From Paenibacillus sonchi (GTDB taxonomy: Bacteria; Bacillota; Bacilli; Paenibacillales; Paenibacillaceae), in NCBI RefSeq assembly GCF_016772475.1, contig NZ_CP068595.1:2914001-2978000 (forward strand): a DNA stretch of 64,000 nt, in the 5' to 3' direction. The notes below the pieces were generated by a model. That model saw nothing but the letters and a program-made list of their open reading frames with translations, ran no database searches and was not told where the DNA came from. This document shows, in pieces, positions 17,154 through 26,240 of this stretch. The stretch's first letter is position 1, and the number at the start of each line of letters is the position of its first letter. The translations under genes were made by a program, and so were the position numbers.

Positions 17154-18503
17154 TTAATAGCCAAGGTCTTTTTTAGATTTAGCCCAGGCTTTGTTCCATT
17201 TCTCCAGGACGCTTTGCGGATCTTTGGCAAGTACAAATTCCTGAAGCATGGCCGGCAGATCAACCTGTGCCTTGTTGCCGATTTCGGTGACTTTGGCCTC
17301 ATCCGGAGTGGCTTCCTGAAGCTGTACACCGGTAGCCTGGAATTCCTGGATCTGAGGCAGTTTAGACTCCTTGCCCTTCAGCGGTGAGAGGAAGCCGGCG
17401 AAATCTTCATATCCGGATTCTTCGATCATCCATTTCACGAAAGCTTTGGCAGCGTCTACATTTTTGCTGTCCTTGGAAACGGCATAGAAGAAGTCAGGGC
17501 TGAGGGCAGCGGTTGTTTTGCCTGAGTTGTCATAAGGAAGCGGGAAGAAGCCTACATTATCGGAAGTGGTGCCTGCATTAATCACTTGATTGATAACCCA
17601 GTTGCCCAGGAAGTACATGCCGAATTTGCCGGCAGCGATATCTTTCTTGGACTGTTCCCAGTTGGTGGAGTTGATGTCTTTTTCCAGGTAACCCTTTTCA
17701 TTAAGCTCTCTCAGCAAACTGAATGCTTTGCCGTATCCGTTATCCATTGTGAACGGAGCTTCCTGATTCAGCTTTTCGTTAGGGAAGTCGGCTTTGCCTT
17801 CAATGACCCGGGGCATGTCGTAAACCCAGTTGTTCAGCGGCCATTTGTCTTTGAAGTTGGAAGCAAGCGGGATGATGCCCTTGGCTTTCAGCTTTTCACA
17901 GGCTGCGAGGAATTCGTCCCAGGTCTTGGGCACTTCGGTAATACCGGCATCGGCAAATGCTTTTTTGTTGTATACGATACCTGAGGTGGAGTTCCCCGTT
18001 GTAATACCGTAAAGCTTGCCGTCATTTGATTTGAAATCTTTGAATGTAATTTGATCGTTCAAGCCGAGATCGTCCAGAGGAGCGAAATATTTCGGCAAGT
18101 CGGAGTTAGGCACTGTCGGGATAAACATGATGTCAGGCAGCTCTCCGCTGGCCATTCTGACTTTGGCTTGCTGGTTATAGTCGGTTTGGGAAGCTTCGAA
18201 TTCCACCTTGATGTTCGGATACTTCTCATTAAAACGCTTTACATATTCGTCATACTCTTTGCCGATCATGTCGGTTCTGTTGGTGAGGAAGGTGATTTTG
18301 CCGCTGATGTCTGCTCCGCCTGCCGCTGCCGGTTCAGTGGTTGCTGCCGCATTTCCGCCGCTGTTATCTGGCTTAGCAGATGCTGCAGGCTCGTTAGTGG
18401 CTGTGGAGGCATTATTATTGTTGTTGCCGGAGCCACAGCCGGTCAGGGATAGAGATAGGGCTGTAACAATAACAAAACCTAACGGAAATAACTTTTTCTT
18501 CAT
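17154..18503 (-). CDS. sugar-binding lipoprotein of CUT1 transporter (probable beta-mannoside uptake)
   Basis: 449 residues, extracellular and lipid-anchored. Lipobox LSLTGC (Cys 23), then a disordered Asn/Ala/Pro-rich linker to about residue 65. The family-1 binding-protein fold follows: KITFLTNRTD, EKYPNIKVEF, ASGELPDIMF, YGITTGNSTSGIVYNKKAFADAGI, PKTWDEFLAACEKLKAKGI, FFYAVSKDSKN. It is the first gene of the leftward operon. Its start lies 24 bp below a perfect cre site. The ligand is inferred from the divergent beta-mannosidase (manno-oligosaccharides or a glucomannan product). Direct evidence is absent. Confidence 0.9.
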   Translation of the reverse strand: MKKKLFPLGFVIVTALSLSLTGCGSGNNNNNASTATNEPAASAKPDNSGGNAAATTEPAAAGGADISGKITFLTNRTDMIGKEYDEYVKRFNEKYPNIKVEFEASQTDYNQQAKVRMASGELPDIMFIPTVPNSDLPKYFAPLDDLGLNDQITFKDFKSNDGKLYGITTGNSTSGIVYNKKAFADAGITEVPKTWDEFLAACEKLKAKGIIPLASNFKDKWPLNNWVYDMPRVIEGKADFPNEKLNQEAPFTMDNGYGKAFSLLRELNEKGYLEKDINSTNWEQSKKDIAAGKFGMYFLGNWVINQVINAGTTSDNVGFFPLPYDNSGKTTAALSPDFFYAVSKDSKNVDAAKAFVKWMIEESGYEDFAGFLSPLKGKESKLPQIQEFQATGVQLQEATPDEAKVTEIGNKAQVDLPAMLQEFVLAKDPQSVLEKWNKAWAKSKKDLGY

Positions 18504-18526
18504 TGCGCTTTCCCCTTTTCGTTTAT

Positions 18527-18540
18527 TGTTAGCGTTTACA
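18527..18540 (-). promoter_or_regulatory. perfect CcpA cre site
   Basis: TGTAAACGCTAACA on the reverse strand matches TGWAANCGNTNWCA at every position. It lies just upstream of the binding-protein start, where CcpA would block transcription when a preferred sugar is present. Confidence 0.8.
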
Positions 18541-18668
18541 TCAGTAATTATAGCGGTAAATCGCTGACCGATAAATGGTTTGAATTATTATTTATTGTCT
18601 TTATTTGTTCTTTTTAAAAGAATATAATTAGCGTGTTGATAACAATAGGATAACAAAATACAATAGGT

Positions 18669-18698
18669 ATGAAAGCGATTCATGTAAGCGTATGCTCA
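18669..18698. promoter_or_regulatory. two tandem cre-like / LacI-like half-palindromes
   Basis: ATGAAAGCGATTCATG and TGTAAGCGTATGCTCA overlap by two bases, 50-80 bp upstream of the beta-mannosidase start. Each has the AARCG core but deviates from the cre consensus in the right half. They may be degenerate cre sites or targets of the local regulator. Confidence 0.4.
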
Positions 18699-18747
18699 CT
18701 TAGACTTAGATGGATGCTTCTGCCCACACCACTTAATAGGAGGTTCC

Positions 18748-21291
18748 ATGAAACTACAACTGAAATTGGACAACTGGCAATTTAGAGCCTGCGGGGATGA
18801 ACAGTGGCTTCCGGCAGCTGTGCCGGGAACGGTGCATACCGATCTGCTCCGCAATGAACTGATCCCTCCCCCTTTTTATGGAAAGAACGAGCATGAACTG
18901 CAATGGATCGATAAGAAAGACTGGGAATACCGGACGGTTCTGCACCTCGGCGGGGAGTGGCAGCAGCGTGCTGTTGCTGAACTGGTTTTCAAAGGGCTGG
19001 ACACCTATGCGGATGTATATGTGAATGATGTGCACGCACTCTCGGCGGACAATATGTTCCGGGCCTGGACCGTAAATGTCAAGGAGCTGCTGCGGGCCGG
19101 GGAGAATGAGATCCGCGTGCGGTTCCGTTCCGCAGTACATGAGGATCTGCCGAAGCTGGAACAGCTTGGCTATGCGCTCCCGGCGCCCAATGACCAATCC
19201 GAACTGGGCGGACTCGGGGAACAGCAGATCAGCGTATTCGCCCGCAAAGCGCCTTATCATTACGGCTGGGACTGGGGCCCGAGATTCCTGACCAGCGGCA
19301 TCTGGCGTGAAGCTGTGCTGGAAGGCAGGGATCAGGTTGCTATCACTGATTTGTATATCCGCCAGAATGCGGTGAGCCCGGAAGAAGCCCGGCTCACTGT
19401 GCTCGTGGAAGCGGATGCTCCATCGGCATGGAACGGTCAGCTGCGGGTAAGCTGCGGCTGCAGGGAATGGACCCAATCCGTTTTGCTCCAACAGGGCAAG
19501 CAGAGGCTGGAACTGGAAATCGTTCTGGATCAGCCCCGTCTCTGGTGGTGCAACGGCCTCGGTAAACCTGAGCTGACTGCTTTTCGGGCAGAACTGCTGA
19601 AGGCAGGGGAGGCCGCAGCGCAAGCTGAAGTTACCACCGGGCTGCGGGAGATCAAGCTGGTCCGGGAGCCGGATGATCGGGGAGCTTCCTTTTATTTTGA
19701 GCTGAATGGTGTGCGTGTATTCGCCAAGGGCTCCAATCACATTCCCAACGACAGTTTTGCTACGGAGGTTACGGAGGAGCGTTACCGCCATGAGATCGCT
19801 TCGGCTGTCGCTTCCAATATGAATATGCTGCGGGTGTGGGGCGGCGGGATCTATGAAGAGGAGACTTTTTACCGGCTGTGCGATGAGTATGGTCTGCTGG
19901 TCTGGCAGGATTTCATGTTCGCCTGCAGCATGTACCCGGGAGATGAGCCGTTCCTGGAGAATGTGCGTGAGGAGGCTGTCTATAACATCCGGAGATTGCG
20001 CAACCATCCGTGCATCGCTTTGTGGTGCGGTAATAATGAGATGGATTCGGCCTGGTCGCATTATGAGGATAACAAGGGCTGGGGCTGGAAGGAAAAGTTC
20101 AGCCGGGAGATCCGTGATAAGCTGTGGTGGGATTATGAGGCCGTTTTCCACCGTATCCTGCCTGAAGCCGTGGCCTCCTGCCACCCGGATGTGGATTACT
20201 GGGCATCTTCTCCGATGCGGGCTCTGACTCATGACATGAACCAGCATGCTACGCGGATGGCCGGTGAAGGGGATGTGCACTATTGGGGCGTATGGCATGG
20301 GAGCGAGCCTTTTGAGAACTACAATGTCAAGGTTGGCCGCTTCATGAGCGAATACGGCTTCCAGTCCTTCCCTGAGCTGAAATCGGTACTCAGCTATGCT
20401 GAAGAAAACGATATGGAGCTGGAATCCGAAGTGATGCTGGCTCATCAGAAGAACGGACGCGGCAATCTGCTGATTAAGGAATACATGGATATCTATCTGC
20501 CCCGGCCAAAGGATTTCAAGAGCTTCCTGTATATGAGCCAGATTCTTCAAGCGGAGGCCATGCGGATCGCCATTGAAAGCCACCGGAGAAACAAGCCCTA
20601 CTGCATGGGCACGCTGTACTGGCAGATGAATGACTGCTGGCCGGTTGCTTCCTGGGCGGGCATGGATTATTACGGCCGCTGGAAGGCACTGCAATACACG
20701 GTACGCAAAAGCTACCAGGAGCTGCTTCTCTCCATCGACGGTTCGGACGGGGAGAATCTCCAGATCCACGCTGTATCCGACCGGCAGGAGGGGCTGGAAG
20801 GCGAACTGCGGGTCCGACTGCAGGACTTCAGCGGAGCTGTGCTGCAGGAATGGCTGCAGCCGGTCACCCTTGCGGCTGACTCGGCAAGTATTGTGTTTGC
20901 GGCTAATATTGCCGGATTGCTGGAGGGCCGCGAACCCCGCCGTGTGCTGCTGACTGCCGCGTTGCTGGCGGACGGACAGCAGCTTGACTACAAGCATCAT
21001 TACTTCGTTTCGGCCAAAGAAATTCCGCTGGCCCGGCCTGCGGTTAAGGTGGAAGAGGTGCAGGGCAGCGCAGCGTTTACGGTCAGCACTGATGTGCTTG
21101 CCAGAGGAGTGTATCTGACAGCGGATGAGGAAGGAATCTTCTCGGACAATTTCTTCGACCTGCTGCCGGGCGAATCGAAGACCGTGGAATTCTTCCTGAG
21201 CGGCAGCGGGGACCAGGATTTCACTCCGGCTGTCCCGAAGGGCCTTGAGATTTACACAATGGCGGATTATGTGGATGAGGGCCTGCTGTAA
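18748..21291 (+). CDS. beta-mannosidase, glycoside hydrolase family 2
   Basis: 847 residues, no signal peptide, so cytoplasmic. It hydrolyses non-reducing beta-mannosyl residues of imported oligosaccharides. Jelly-roll N-terminus (WLPAAVPGTVHTDLL, KDWEYRTVL), immunoglobulin-like middle, TIM barrel (KGSNHIPNDSF, RVWGGGIYEEETFYRLCDEYGLLVWQDFMFACSMYP). The acid/base is E431 in CGNNEMDS and the nucleophile is E535 in RFMSEYGFQSFPE. The WGGGIYE and CGNNE sequences separate GH2 mannosidases from GH2 galactosidases. RBS AGGAGG. It is divergent from the CUT1 operon and shares its regulatory region. A bidirectional terminator follows. Confidence 0.93.
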   Translation: MKLQLKLDNWQFRACGDEQWLPAAVPGTVHTDLLRNELIPPPFYGKNEHELQWIDKKDWEYRTVLHLGGEWQQRAVAELVFKGLDTYADVYVNDVHALSADNMFRAWTVNVKELLRAGENEIRVRFRSAVHEDLPKLEQLGYALPAPNDQSELGGLGEQQISVFARKAPYHYGWDWGPRFLTSGIWREAVLEGRDQVAITDLYIRQNAVSPEEARLTVLVEADAPSAWNGQLRVSCGCREWTQSVLLQQGKQRLELEIVLDQPRLWWCNGLGKPELTAFRAELLKAGEAAAQAEVTTGLREIKLVREPDDRGASFYFELNGVRVFAKGSNHIPNDSFATEVTEERYRHEIASAVASNMNMLRVWGGGIYEEETFYRLCDEYGLLVWQDFMFACSMYPGDEPFLENVREEAVYNIRRLRNHPCIALWCGNNEMDSAWSHYEDNKGWGWKEKFSREIRDKLWWDYEAVFHRILPEAVASCHPDVDYWASSPMRALTHDMNQHATRMAGEGDVHYWGVWHGSEPFENYNVKVGRFMSEYGFQSFPELKSVLSYAEENDMELESEVMLAHQKNGRGNLLIKEYMDIYLPRPKDFKSFLYMSQILQAEAMRIAIESHRRNKPYCMGTLYWQMNDCWPVASWAGMDYYGRWKALQYTVRKSYQELLLSIDGSDGENLQIHAVSDRQEGLEGELRVRLQDFSGAVLQEWLQPVTLAADSASIVFAANIAGLLEGREPRRVLLTAALLADGQQLDYKHHYFVSAKEIPLARPAVKVEEVQGSAAFTVSTDVLARGVYLTADEEGIFSDNFFDLLPGESKTVEFFLSGSGDQDFTPAVPKGLEIYTMADYVDEGLL

Positions 21292-21342
21292 ATCGAAAGG
21301 CGACTGCTGTAGGAAATTATGAAATATGAAGAAGTGAGAATC

Positions 21343-21392
21343 AAAAGACGGCGTTCTCTTCAGTTACAACCGAAGAGAACGCCGTCTTTTTC
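21343..21392. terminator. bidirectional terminator
   Basis: An 18-bp perfect stem (AAAAGACGGCGTTCTCTT with its complement 21373-21390) and a 12-nt loop, flanked by A- and T-runs, between the convergent beta-mannosidase and siderophore-binding genes. Confidence 0.9.
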
Positions 21393-21431
21393 ATAACTCC
21401 CCTTAATTCAAAAATATATCATGACCAGCAA

Positions 21432-22433
21432 TTATTCCTGTATTTCGTAAATTTTGAACAACTCATCCAACATCAGATTTGCCGCAATGACTCCGCCTGC
21501 CGTGTTCCAAATAGCATCATCCACACGAATCGCTTTGTTATTCTTGACCACATTCAAGCTTTTCCATAGCGGATCATTCAGCATTTCCTTTTCCATTTCA
21601 TTGCCCTTACCGTCCCCGGTATCGTAGGTAAAGTAGAACAGCATGTCAGCATCTACCTCAGGCAGACGCTCTTTGGTGATTTCCTCAACAAATGTGTCGG
21701 CATACTTCTGATTGTCCGGACGAGTAATGCCCAATTTGGAGAAGGCTATGCCCGTAAAGGTATCCTCCAGATAAATACGTGTCTTTCCACTCATAAAACG
21801 AACAACCGAGACTTTTTGTTGTAGCTTATCTCCGGCCTTGGATTTAAAGTCTGCAGCGCGTGCATCGTAATCTGCGATAGTTGTATCGCCTTCCTTTGTC
21901 TTACCAACTGCTTCGGCGTAAAGCTTAAAGTTAGACTGCCACTCCCCGCGCAGAGTTTCGGAAAATACAGTTGTAGCAATGGCATTCAGCTGATCATAAA
22001 CTTTCTCCTGACGCAGCTTATTCCCGATAATGAGGTCTGGTTTGAGGCTTGCGATCAGTTCAATATTCGGCTGACTTTCATCCCCTACAACAGTAACCCC
22101 TTCCATTTGATCTTTGATATGAGGGTACCACGGATCTCCTGTCCAGGATTTCACAGCACCCACCGGTTTGATTCCCAATGCCAGAAGAGCCTCTGTGCCT
22201 TCATTTGTTAAAACAACAACACGCTTCGGGGTACCTGAAATCTTAGCATCCCCCATAACATGCTTGACTGTGCGCACATCTTCCTGAGGCTGGGACTTCC
22301 CGGTTCCTTCTGAGCTGGAGCTATCTTTGCCTGTAGAATTTCCCGTTTGTCCGCAACCCGTTATAAGTATTGCTAAGGCTAGCAGCAAGGTTGTGGTGGT
22401 TCCTATCATTTTACGCTTAAATAATGTTGCCAT
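21432..22433 (-). CDS. iron-siderophore-binding lipoprotein (FecB/FhuD family)
   Basis: 333 residues. Lipobox LITGC (Cys 27), a Ser/Gly-rich linker, then the Fe3+-siderophore-binding fold: TPKRVVVLTNEGTEALLALGIKPVGA, WYPHIKDQMEGVTVVGDESQPNIELIASLKPDLIIG, and ADMLFYFTYDTGDGKGNEMEKE near the end. Divergent from two FecCD permeases and an ATPase, which complete the importer. A Fur box lies 12-30 bp upstream. The siderophore class (hydroxamate, citrate or catecholate) cannot be fixed; overall likeness is to YfiY/YfmC-type proteins. Confidence 0.92.
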   Translation of the reverse strand: MATLFKRKMIGTTTTLLLALAILITGCGQTGNSTGKDSSSSEGTGKSQPQEDVRTVKHVMGDAKISGTPKRVVVLTNEGTEALLALGIKPVGAVKSWTGDPWYPHIKDQMEGVTVVGDESQPNIELIASLKPDLIIGNKLRQEKVYDQLNAIATTVFSETLRGEWQSNFKLYAEAVGKTKEGDTTIADYDARAADFKSKAGDKLQQKVSVVRFMSGKTRIYLEDTFTGIAFSKLGITRPDNQKYADTFVEEITKERLPEVDADMLFYFTYDTGDGKGNEMEKEMLNDPLWKSLNVVKNNKAIRVDDAIWNTAGGVIAANLMLDELFKIYEIQE

Positions 22434-22444
22434 TGTTCTCCCCT

Positions 22445-22463
22445 AATAATGAAAATCATTATC
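22445..22463 (-). promoter_or_regulatory. Fur box for the siderophore-binding gene
   Basis: AATAATGAAAATCATTATC closely matches the classical 19-bp GATAATGATAATCATTATC inverted repeat and sits immediately upstream of the lipoprotein start. Confidence 0.8.
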
Positions 22464-22514
22464 GTCTATGTTCAAGCGAAACTATATCAAATTGAGTTTT
22501 GTACTGTCAAGACA

Positions 22515-22535
22515 ATTGAAAATGATTATCATATT
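22515..22535 (+). promoter_or_regulatory. Fur box for the permease operon
   Basis: ATTGAAAATGATTATCATATT contains the 7-1-7 type TGATAATNATTATCA core with few mismatches, about 80 bp before the first permease. It is a separate box from the one facing the other direction. Confidence 0.75.
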
Positions 22536-22613
22536 CATTGACAGTTATATTTCGGCTCCATATAATATTAATTTAGTGCTAAATACCATGATTACTTAGA
22601 AGGAAAGGAATTT

Positions 22614-23621
22614 ATGGATATCCTATTATCTACACGAAAGCAAAAAATATATTTCCTTTTGATAGCTATTCTGCTCCTTGGAGCAGGCATTGTCTGCAGC
22701 GTTGGATTCGGGGTGAAAAACATCAGCTGGCAGACGATTGTGAACACTTTGATCCATTTTGACGGGAGCCAGGAACAGCTTATTATCAAGACGGCTCGGA
22801 TTCCGCGCGCCTTGATTGCCGCTATTGCAGGAGCAAGCCTTGCGGTAGCAGGGGCCCTTATGCAGGGCATCACCCGCAACCCCTTGTCTTCGCCTAGTAT
22901 TCTAGGTATTAATTCGGGTGCATCGTTTTTTATTGTTATGGGATCCGCCTTCTTTGGCGCAGCTGGTCTATCGACGTTTGCAGGCTTAGCGTTCCTTGGT
23001 GCAGCCTTCACAGCAATTTTAGTATATATATTAGGTTCAATTGGTACAGACGGTCTTACTCCCCTTAAAATTACTTTAGCTGGCGCTGCCATGACTTCCT
23101 TCTTCTCATCGCTTTCTCTAGGCATTCTTCTGACCGGAGGGCAAACCTTTGACCAAGTGCTGTACTGGTTTGTTGGTTCGGTGTCGGGAAGAGATATTAG
23201 CATCTTCAATGCTGCCTTTCCCTATATGGCACTTGCCCTATTGGGAGCCATGGTGCTGGGAAAACATATGAATGTGCTCGTTTTGGGTGAAGACATCGCT
23301 GCCGGCCTGGGACAAAAAACGATTTATATCAAACTAACCGCAGGCCTGGTCATCATCTTGCTGGCAGGAGGATCTGTCTCTATGGCAGGACCTATCGCCT
23401 TCGTCGGCATCATCATTCCTCATGTATCACGTTATCTGGTAGGAACAGACTATCGCTGGGTTATTCCCTATTGTGCTATCTTAGGTGCTGACCTACTGCT
23501 TGCAGCTGATATTGGATCGAGATACATTGCGTTCCCCAAAGAGGTACCCGTCGGCATCATGACCGCCATCTTGGGCGTTCCCTTCTTTGTTTATATTGCC
23601 AGAAAAGGAGGCCGAAACTAG
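22614..23621 (+). CDS. FecCD-family siderophore ABC transporter permease 1
   Basis: 335 residues, about nine to ten membrane helices. Typical family blocks: RIPRALIAAIAGASLAVAGALMQGITRNPLSSPSILGINSGASF, GGSVSMAGPIAFVGIIIPHVSRYLVGTDYR, and the C-terminal KEVPVGIMTAILGVPFFVYIARKGGR. It forms a heterodimeric channel with the next permease, whose start is 2 bp after this stop. RBS AAGGAAAGG. Confidence 0.94.
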   Translation: MDILLSTRKQKIYFLLIAILLLGAGIVCSVGFGVKNISWQTIVNTLIHFDGSQEQLIIKTARIPRALIAAIAGASLAVAGALMQGITRNPLSSPSILGINSGASFFIVMGSAFFGAAGLSTFAGLAFLGAAFTAILVYILGSIGTDGLTPLKITLAGAAMTSFFSSLSLGILLTGGQTFDQVLYWFVGSVSGRDISIFNAAFPYMALALLGAMVLGKHMNVLVLGEDIAAGLGQKTIYIKLTAGLVIILLAGGSVSMAGPIAFVGIIIPHVSRYLVGTDYRWVIPYCAILGADLLLAADIGSRYIAFPKEVPVGIMTAILGVPFFVYIARKGGRN

Positions 23622-23622
23622 T

Positions 23623-24669
23623 ATGAACCGTTGGTATACGTTTAGGAGCCGTAACCACTCGTTTCAAATCAGCCGAAGAACTTTACTTGTTATCTCTCTA
23701 TTGACCGTGGTCAATGTTATTGTCGCCATCTTATGTGTTGGATTAGGAAGCCAATTTATCCGTCCTGATAACGTCATCCGTGCCATATTTGGGTTCGGAG
23801 ATCCTGTTCATTCCATGATCATTTTCTCGCTGCGCATGCCGCGTATCCTGATTGCTATTCTTGTAGGGGCAGCTCTCGCTGTGTCTGGCGCTATTCTTCA
23901 GGGCATTGTGCGCAACCCGCTGACCTCTCCTGACATGATCGGAATAACGGGAGGCGCTTCACTCGGAACTGTTATGTTTATCATCTTTTTCTCTGGGGTC
24001 AGCGTCCGCTTTATGCCGCTTAGTTCTATTGCAGGGGCATTCGGTGCTGCGCTATTAATCTATCTCCTGGCTTACCGACGCGGCGTGTCGCCACTCAGAC
24101 TCGTTCTGGTCGGCATAGGCATGGCTACCGCTCTAACAGCAGTGACTTATATGTTGATTCTCACCGCTTCATTTACACCAACGGCTGTGGCCGTTAAAGC
24201 ATTTACCTTTATGACTGGAAGTATCTACGGAGTGTCGTGGGAACGGGATGTACTTACATTACTGCCATGGATTCTTGTCCTGCTTCCTGTGGCTCTATTC
24301 TATGCCAGACACTTGAACGTACAAGAGCTGGGTGATGATATTGCCGAGAGTGTAGGCAGCTCCGTCATGCGCAAGCGAACTTTCTTGCTGATAGTTAGTG
24401 TCGCACTGGCAGGCGCAGCCGTATCTATTGGCGGGGCCATTAATTTTATCGGACTCATGGCGCCTCACATTGCCCGAAAGCTGGTGGGCCCGGCTTTCGG
24501 AGGAGTCATCCCCGTGTCCGCACTCATCGGGTCCCTCATTCTGCTGCTCTCCGATCTTGTAGCCAGAACAGCCTTCCTCCCACTGGATATACCGGCCGGC
24601 GTATTCACAGCAGCAATCGGTGCTCCGTTCTTCATCTATTTGCTCTATCAAAGCCGTAAAACGGCTTAA
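23623..24669 (+). CDS. FecCD-family siderophore ABC transporter permease 2
   Basis: 348 residues with the same architecture: RMPRILIAILVGAALAVSGAILQGIVRNPLTSPDMIGITGGAS, SIGGAINFIGLMAPHIARKLVGP, LDIPAGVFTAAIGAPFFIYLLYQ. The start at 23623 was chosen because AAAGGAGG lies 12 bp upstream and the homologous sequence begins there. A start at 23587 would lie inside the preceding gene. Confidence 0.93.
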   Translation: MNRWYTFRSRNHSFQISRRTLLVISLLTVVNVIVAILCVGLGSQFIRPDNVIRAIFGFGDPVHSMIIFSLRMPRILIAILVGAALAVSGAILQGIVRNPLTSPDMIGITGGASLGTVMFIIFFSGVSVRFMPLSSIAGAFGAALLIYLLAYRRGVSPLRLVLVGIGMATALTAVTYMLILTASFTPTAVAVKAFTFMTGSIYGVSWERDVLTLLPWILVLLPVALFYARHLNVQELGDDIAESVGSSVMRKRTFLLIVSVALAGAAVSIGGAINFIGLMAPHIARKLVGPAFGGVIPVSALIGSLILLLSDLVARTAFLPLDIPAGVFTAAIGAPFFIYLLYQSRKTA

Positions 24670-24703
24670 CAACCATGATTATTTTGCAAAGGAAGTGGGT
24701 CGT

Positions 24704-25513
24704 GTGTCTACCATTGAGGTAAAAGGACTGGGACTAGCCTATGGACAGAAGCAGATTTTCTCCAATCTGGATTTAACGGTTCCATCCGGTCAGATCACCG
24801 TATTGATAGGAAGCAACGGCTGCGGCAAATCAACGCTGCTTCGTTCCCTTGCCCGTCTTCTGAGGCCTGAGCAAGGTTCGATCCTACTGGATGGTGAAGA
24901 GATCTTCAAACTTAAGACCAAGGAACTCGCCAAAAGGCTGGCTATTCTGCCACAGGGGCCGATTGCTCCTGAAGGGCTAACCGTTCATCAACTTGTAAAA
25001 CAGGGGCGTTATCCCTATCAAAGCTGGCTTCAGCAATGGACCAAAGAGGACGAGCGGATGGTCAACAAAGCACTTGAGGCTACACGCATGAGTGAATTTT
25101 CACACCGATCCGTCGACTCCTTATCCGGTGGCCAACGCCAGCGGGCATGGATCGCCATGACACTCGCGCAAGATACGCCTTTCCTATTGCTGGATGAACC
25201 AACCACCTATCTGGACATGACTCACCAAGTCGAAATCCTTGATCTGCTCTTCGAGTTAAATGAAATGGAGAAGCGCACCATTGTAATGGTTCTGCATGAT
25301 ATTAATCTGGCGTGTCGCTACGCGCATCACATTATCGCCGTCAAGGAAGGCGGAATATATGCCTACGGTGCACCCGAGGATATCGTAAATGAACAACTGA
25401 TCCGGGATGTTTTCCGGATGGAATGCCAGGTTACTCCGGATCCGATCTTCGGCACTCCTGTGTGTGTTCCCTTTGGCAAAGGACGTAAAGTTAAACGGAA
25501 AATCAATGTTTAA
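24704..25513 (+). CDS. siderophore ABC transporter ATP-binding protein (FepC/YusV-like)
   Basis: 269 residues from GTG 24704, preceded by AAGGAAG; an ATG at 24620 would lie inside the permease gene. Walker A GSNGCGKST (36-44), Q-loop LPQGPIAPEG, signature DSLSGGQRQRAWIA, Walker B FLLLDEPT, switch His in VLHDINLA. It energises iron-siderophore import through the two FecCD permeases. A terminator follows. Confidence 0.93.
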   Translation: MSTIEVKGLGLAYGQKQIFSNLDLTVPSGQITVLIGSNGCGKSTLLRSLARLLRPEQGSILLDGEEIFKLKTKELAKRLAILPQGPIAPEGLTVHQLVKQGRYPYQSWLQQWTKEDERMVNKALEATRMSEFSHRSVDSLSGGQRQRAWIAMTLAQDTPFLLLDEPTTYLDMTHQVEILDLLFELNEMEKRTIVMVLHDINLACRYAHHIIAVKEGGIYAYGAPEDIVNEQLIRDVFRMECQVTPDPIFGTPVCVPFGKGRKVKRKINV

Positions 25514-25544
25514 AATCCCGGGGCTACTGAAAAAATCTCTAAAA

Positions 25545-25594
25545 CTAAAACGGGCTGGTTCCTCAGCAATTGAGGCGACTGTCTCGTTTTTTTT
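25545..25594 (+). terminator. terminator of the siderophore operon
   Basis: An imperfect stem of about 20 bp (AAAACGGGCTGGTTCCTCA against TTGAGGCGACTGTCTCGTTTT, with G-U pairs), followed by a run of eight Ts. Confidence 0.75.
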
Positions 25595-25748
25595 GATTGA
25601 TTTTTCGGATATGAAATAGTCATTGTTCGTGTTTGGCGTTACTTTCATGTGAGATTTGGCTTTTTTCTTGCCTGAAATGCAATAATTATGTATAATAGCA
25701 ATTGCTATCGATGTGATTGTACGATATTCTGTTTTTGAAGGTGGTTTC

Positions 25749-26093
25749 ATGGCAGAACTGGAAAACAGCGAGCAGAAGAAGAAGATGTGCCAGATCTACA
25801 ACGAGATCTCCAAGGAATTGTTTGGTTTCGGTACGACCCTGCTCCGCGTCACTGTCGATTCAAGGGTCATTACCTTTCACGCCAAGCACCGCAGGTCTCC
25901 GCGTTCTTCCGCACTGGAGGGTGAAGCGCCCGAACTTAAGCAGGAAGTGGATTTCCGGATGTCGCTGCTGTTCAAGAAGAGATTCAAGGAAAGACTTGAA
26001 GCAGAAATGGGTCTGACGATTGAGGTTCTGCTTAGGGATTACGACGCGCCGACTGGATGGGCTTTTACGAACATGATCTTGGCTGGAGAATGA
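25749..26093 (+). CDS. DUF2294 (MpsC-like) domain protein
   Basis: 114 residues. It matches what I know of the DUF2294 family, renamed MpsC after a component linked to the Na+-translocating membrane-potential system of staphylococci: KKKMCQIYNEISKELFGFGTTLLRVTVDSRVITF, then LFKKRFKERLEAEMGLTIEVLLRDYDAPTGWAFTNMI. No membrane segment or signal peptide, so cytoplasmic. ATG 25749 follows GAAGGTGG; an earlier in-frame ATG at 25713 has no RBS. It stands alone between two terminators. The function here is unknown. Confidence 0.8.
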   Translation: MAELENSEQKKKMCQIYNEISKELFGFGTTLLRVTVDSRVITFHAKHRRSPRSSALEGEAPELKQEVDFRMSLLFKKRFKERLEAEMGLTIEVLLRDYDAPTGWAFTNMILAGE

Positions 26094-26188
26094 CAGATTT
26101 ATAAGGATTATCGCGGATTTTCGTTTTTGATCTATCTTAAGCGAAGACCGTCCTTCTATAACGGGTAGCTCTTTTGCTTTGTTTACAC

Positions 26189-26232
26189 AAAGAAAAGTGT
26201 TCTTGTTCCTACAAGAATGCTTTTCTTTTTTT
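26189..26232 (+). terminator. strong terminator after the DUF2294 gene
   Basis: An 18-nt arm AAAGAAAAGTGTTCTTGT pairs with ACAAGAATGCTTTTCTTT (one G-U or mismatch), 4-nt loop, followed by Ts to 26232. Confidence 0.85.
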
Positions 26233-26240
26233 ATGAAAAA

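Noticed and set aside
18754..21000. 748-codon reverse frame inside the beta-mannosidase
   Set aside because: Shadow of the GH2 gene, whose catalytic motifs are on the + strand. The reverse product has shadow composition (His/Gln/Arg-rich) and no RBS.
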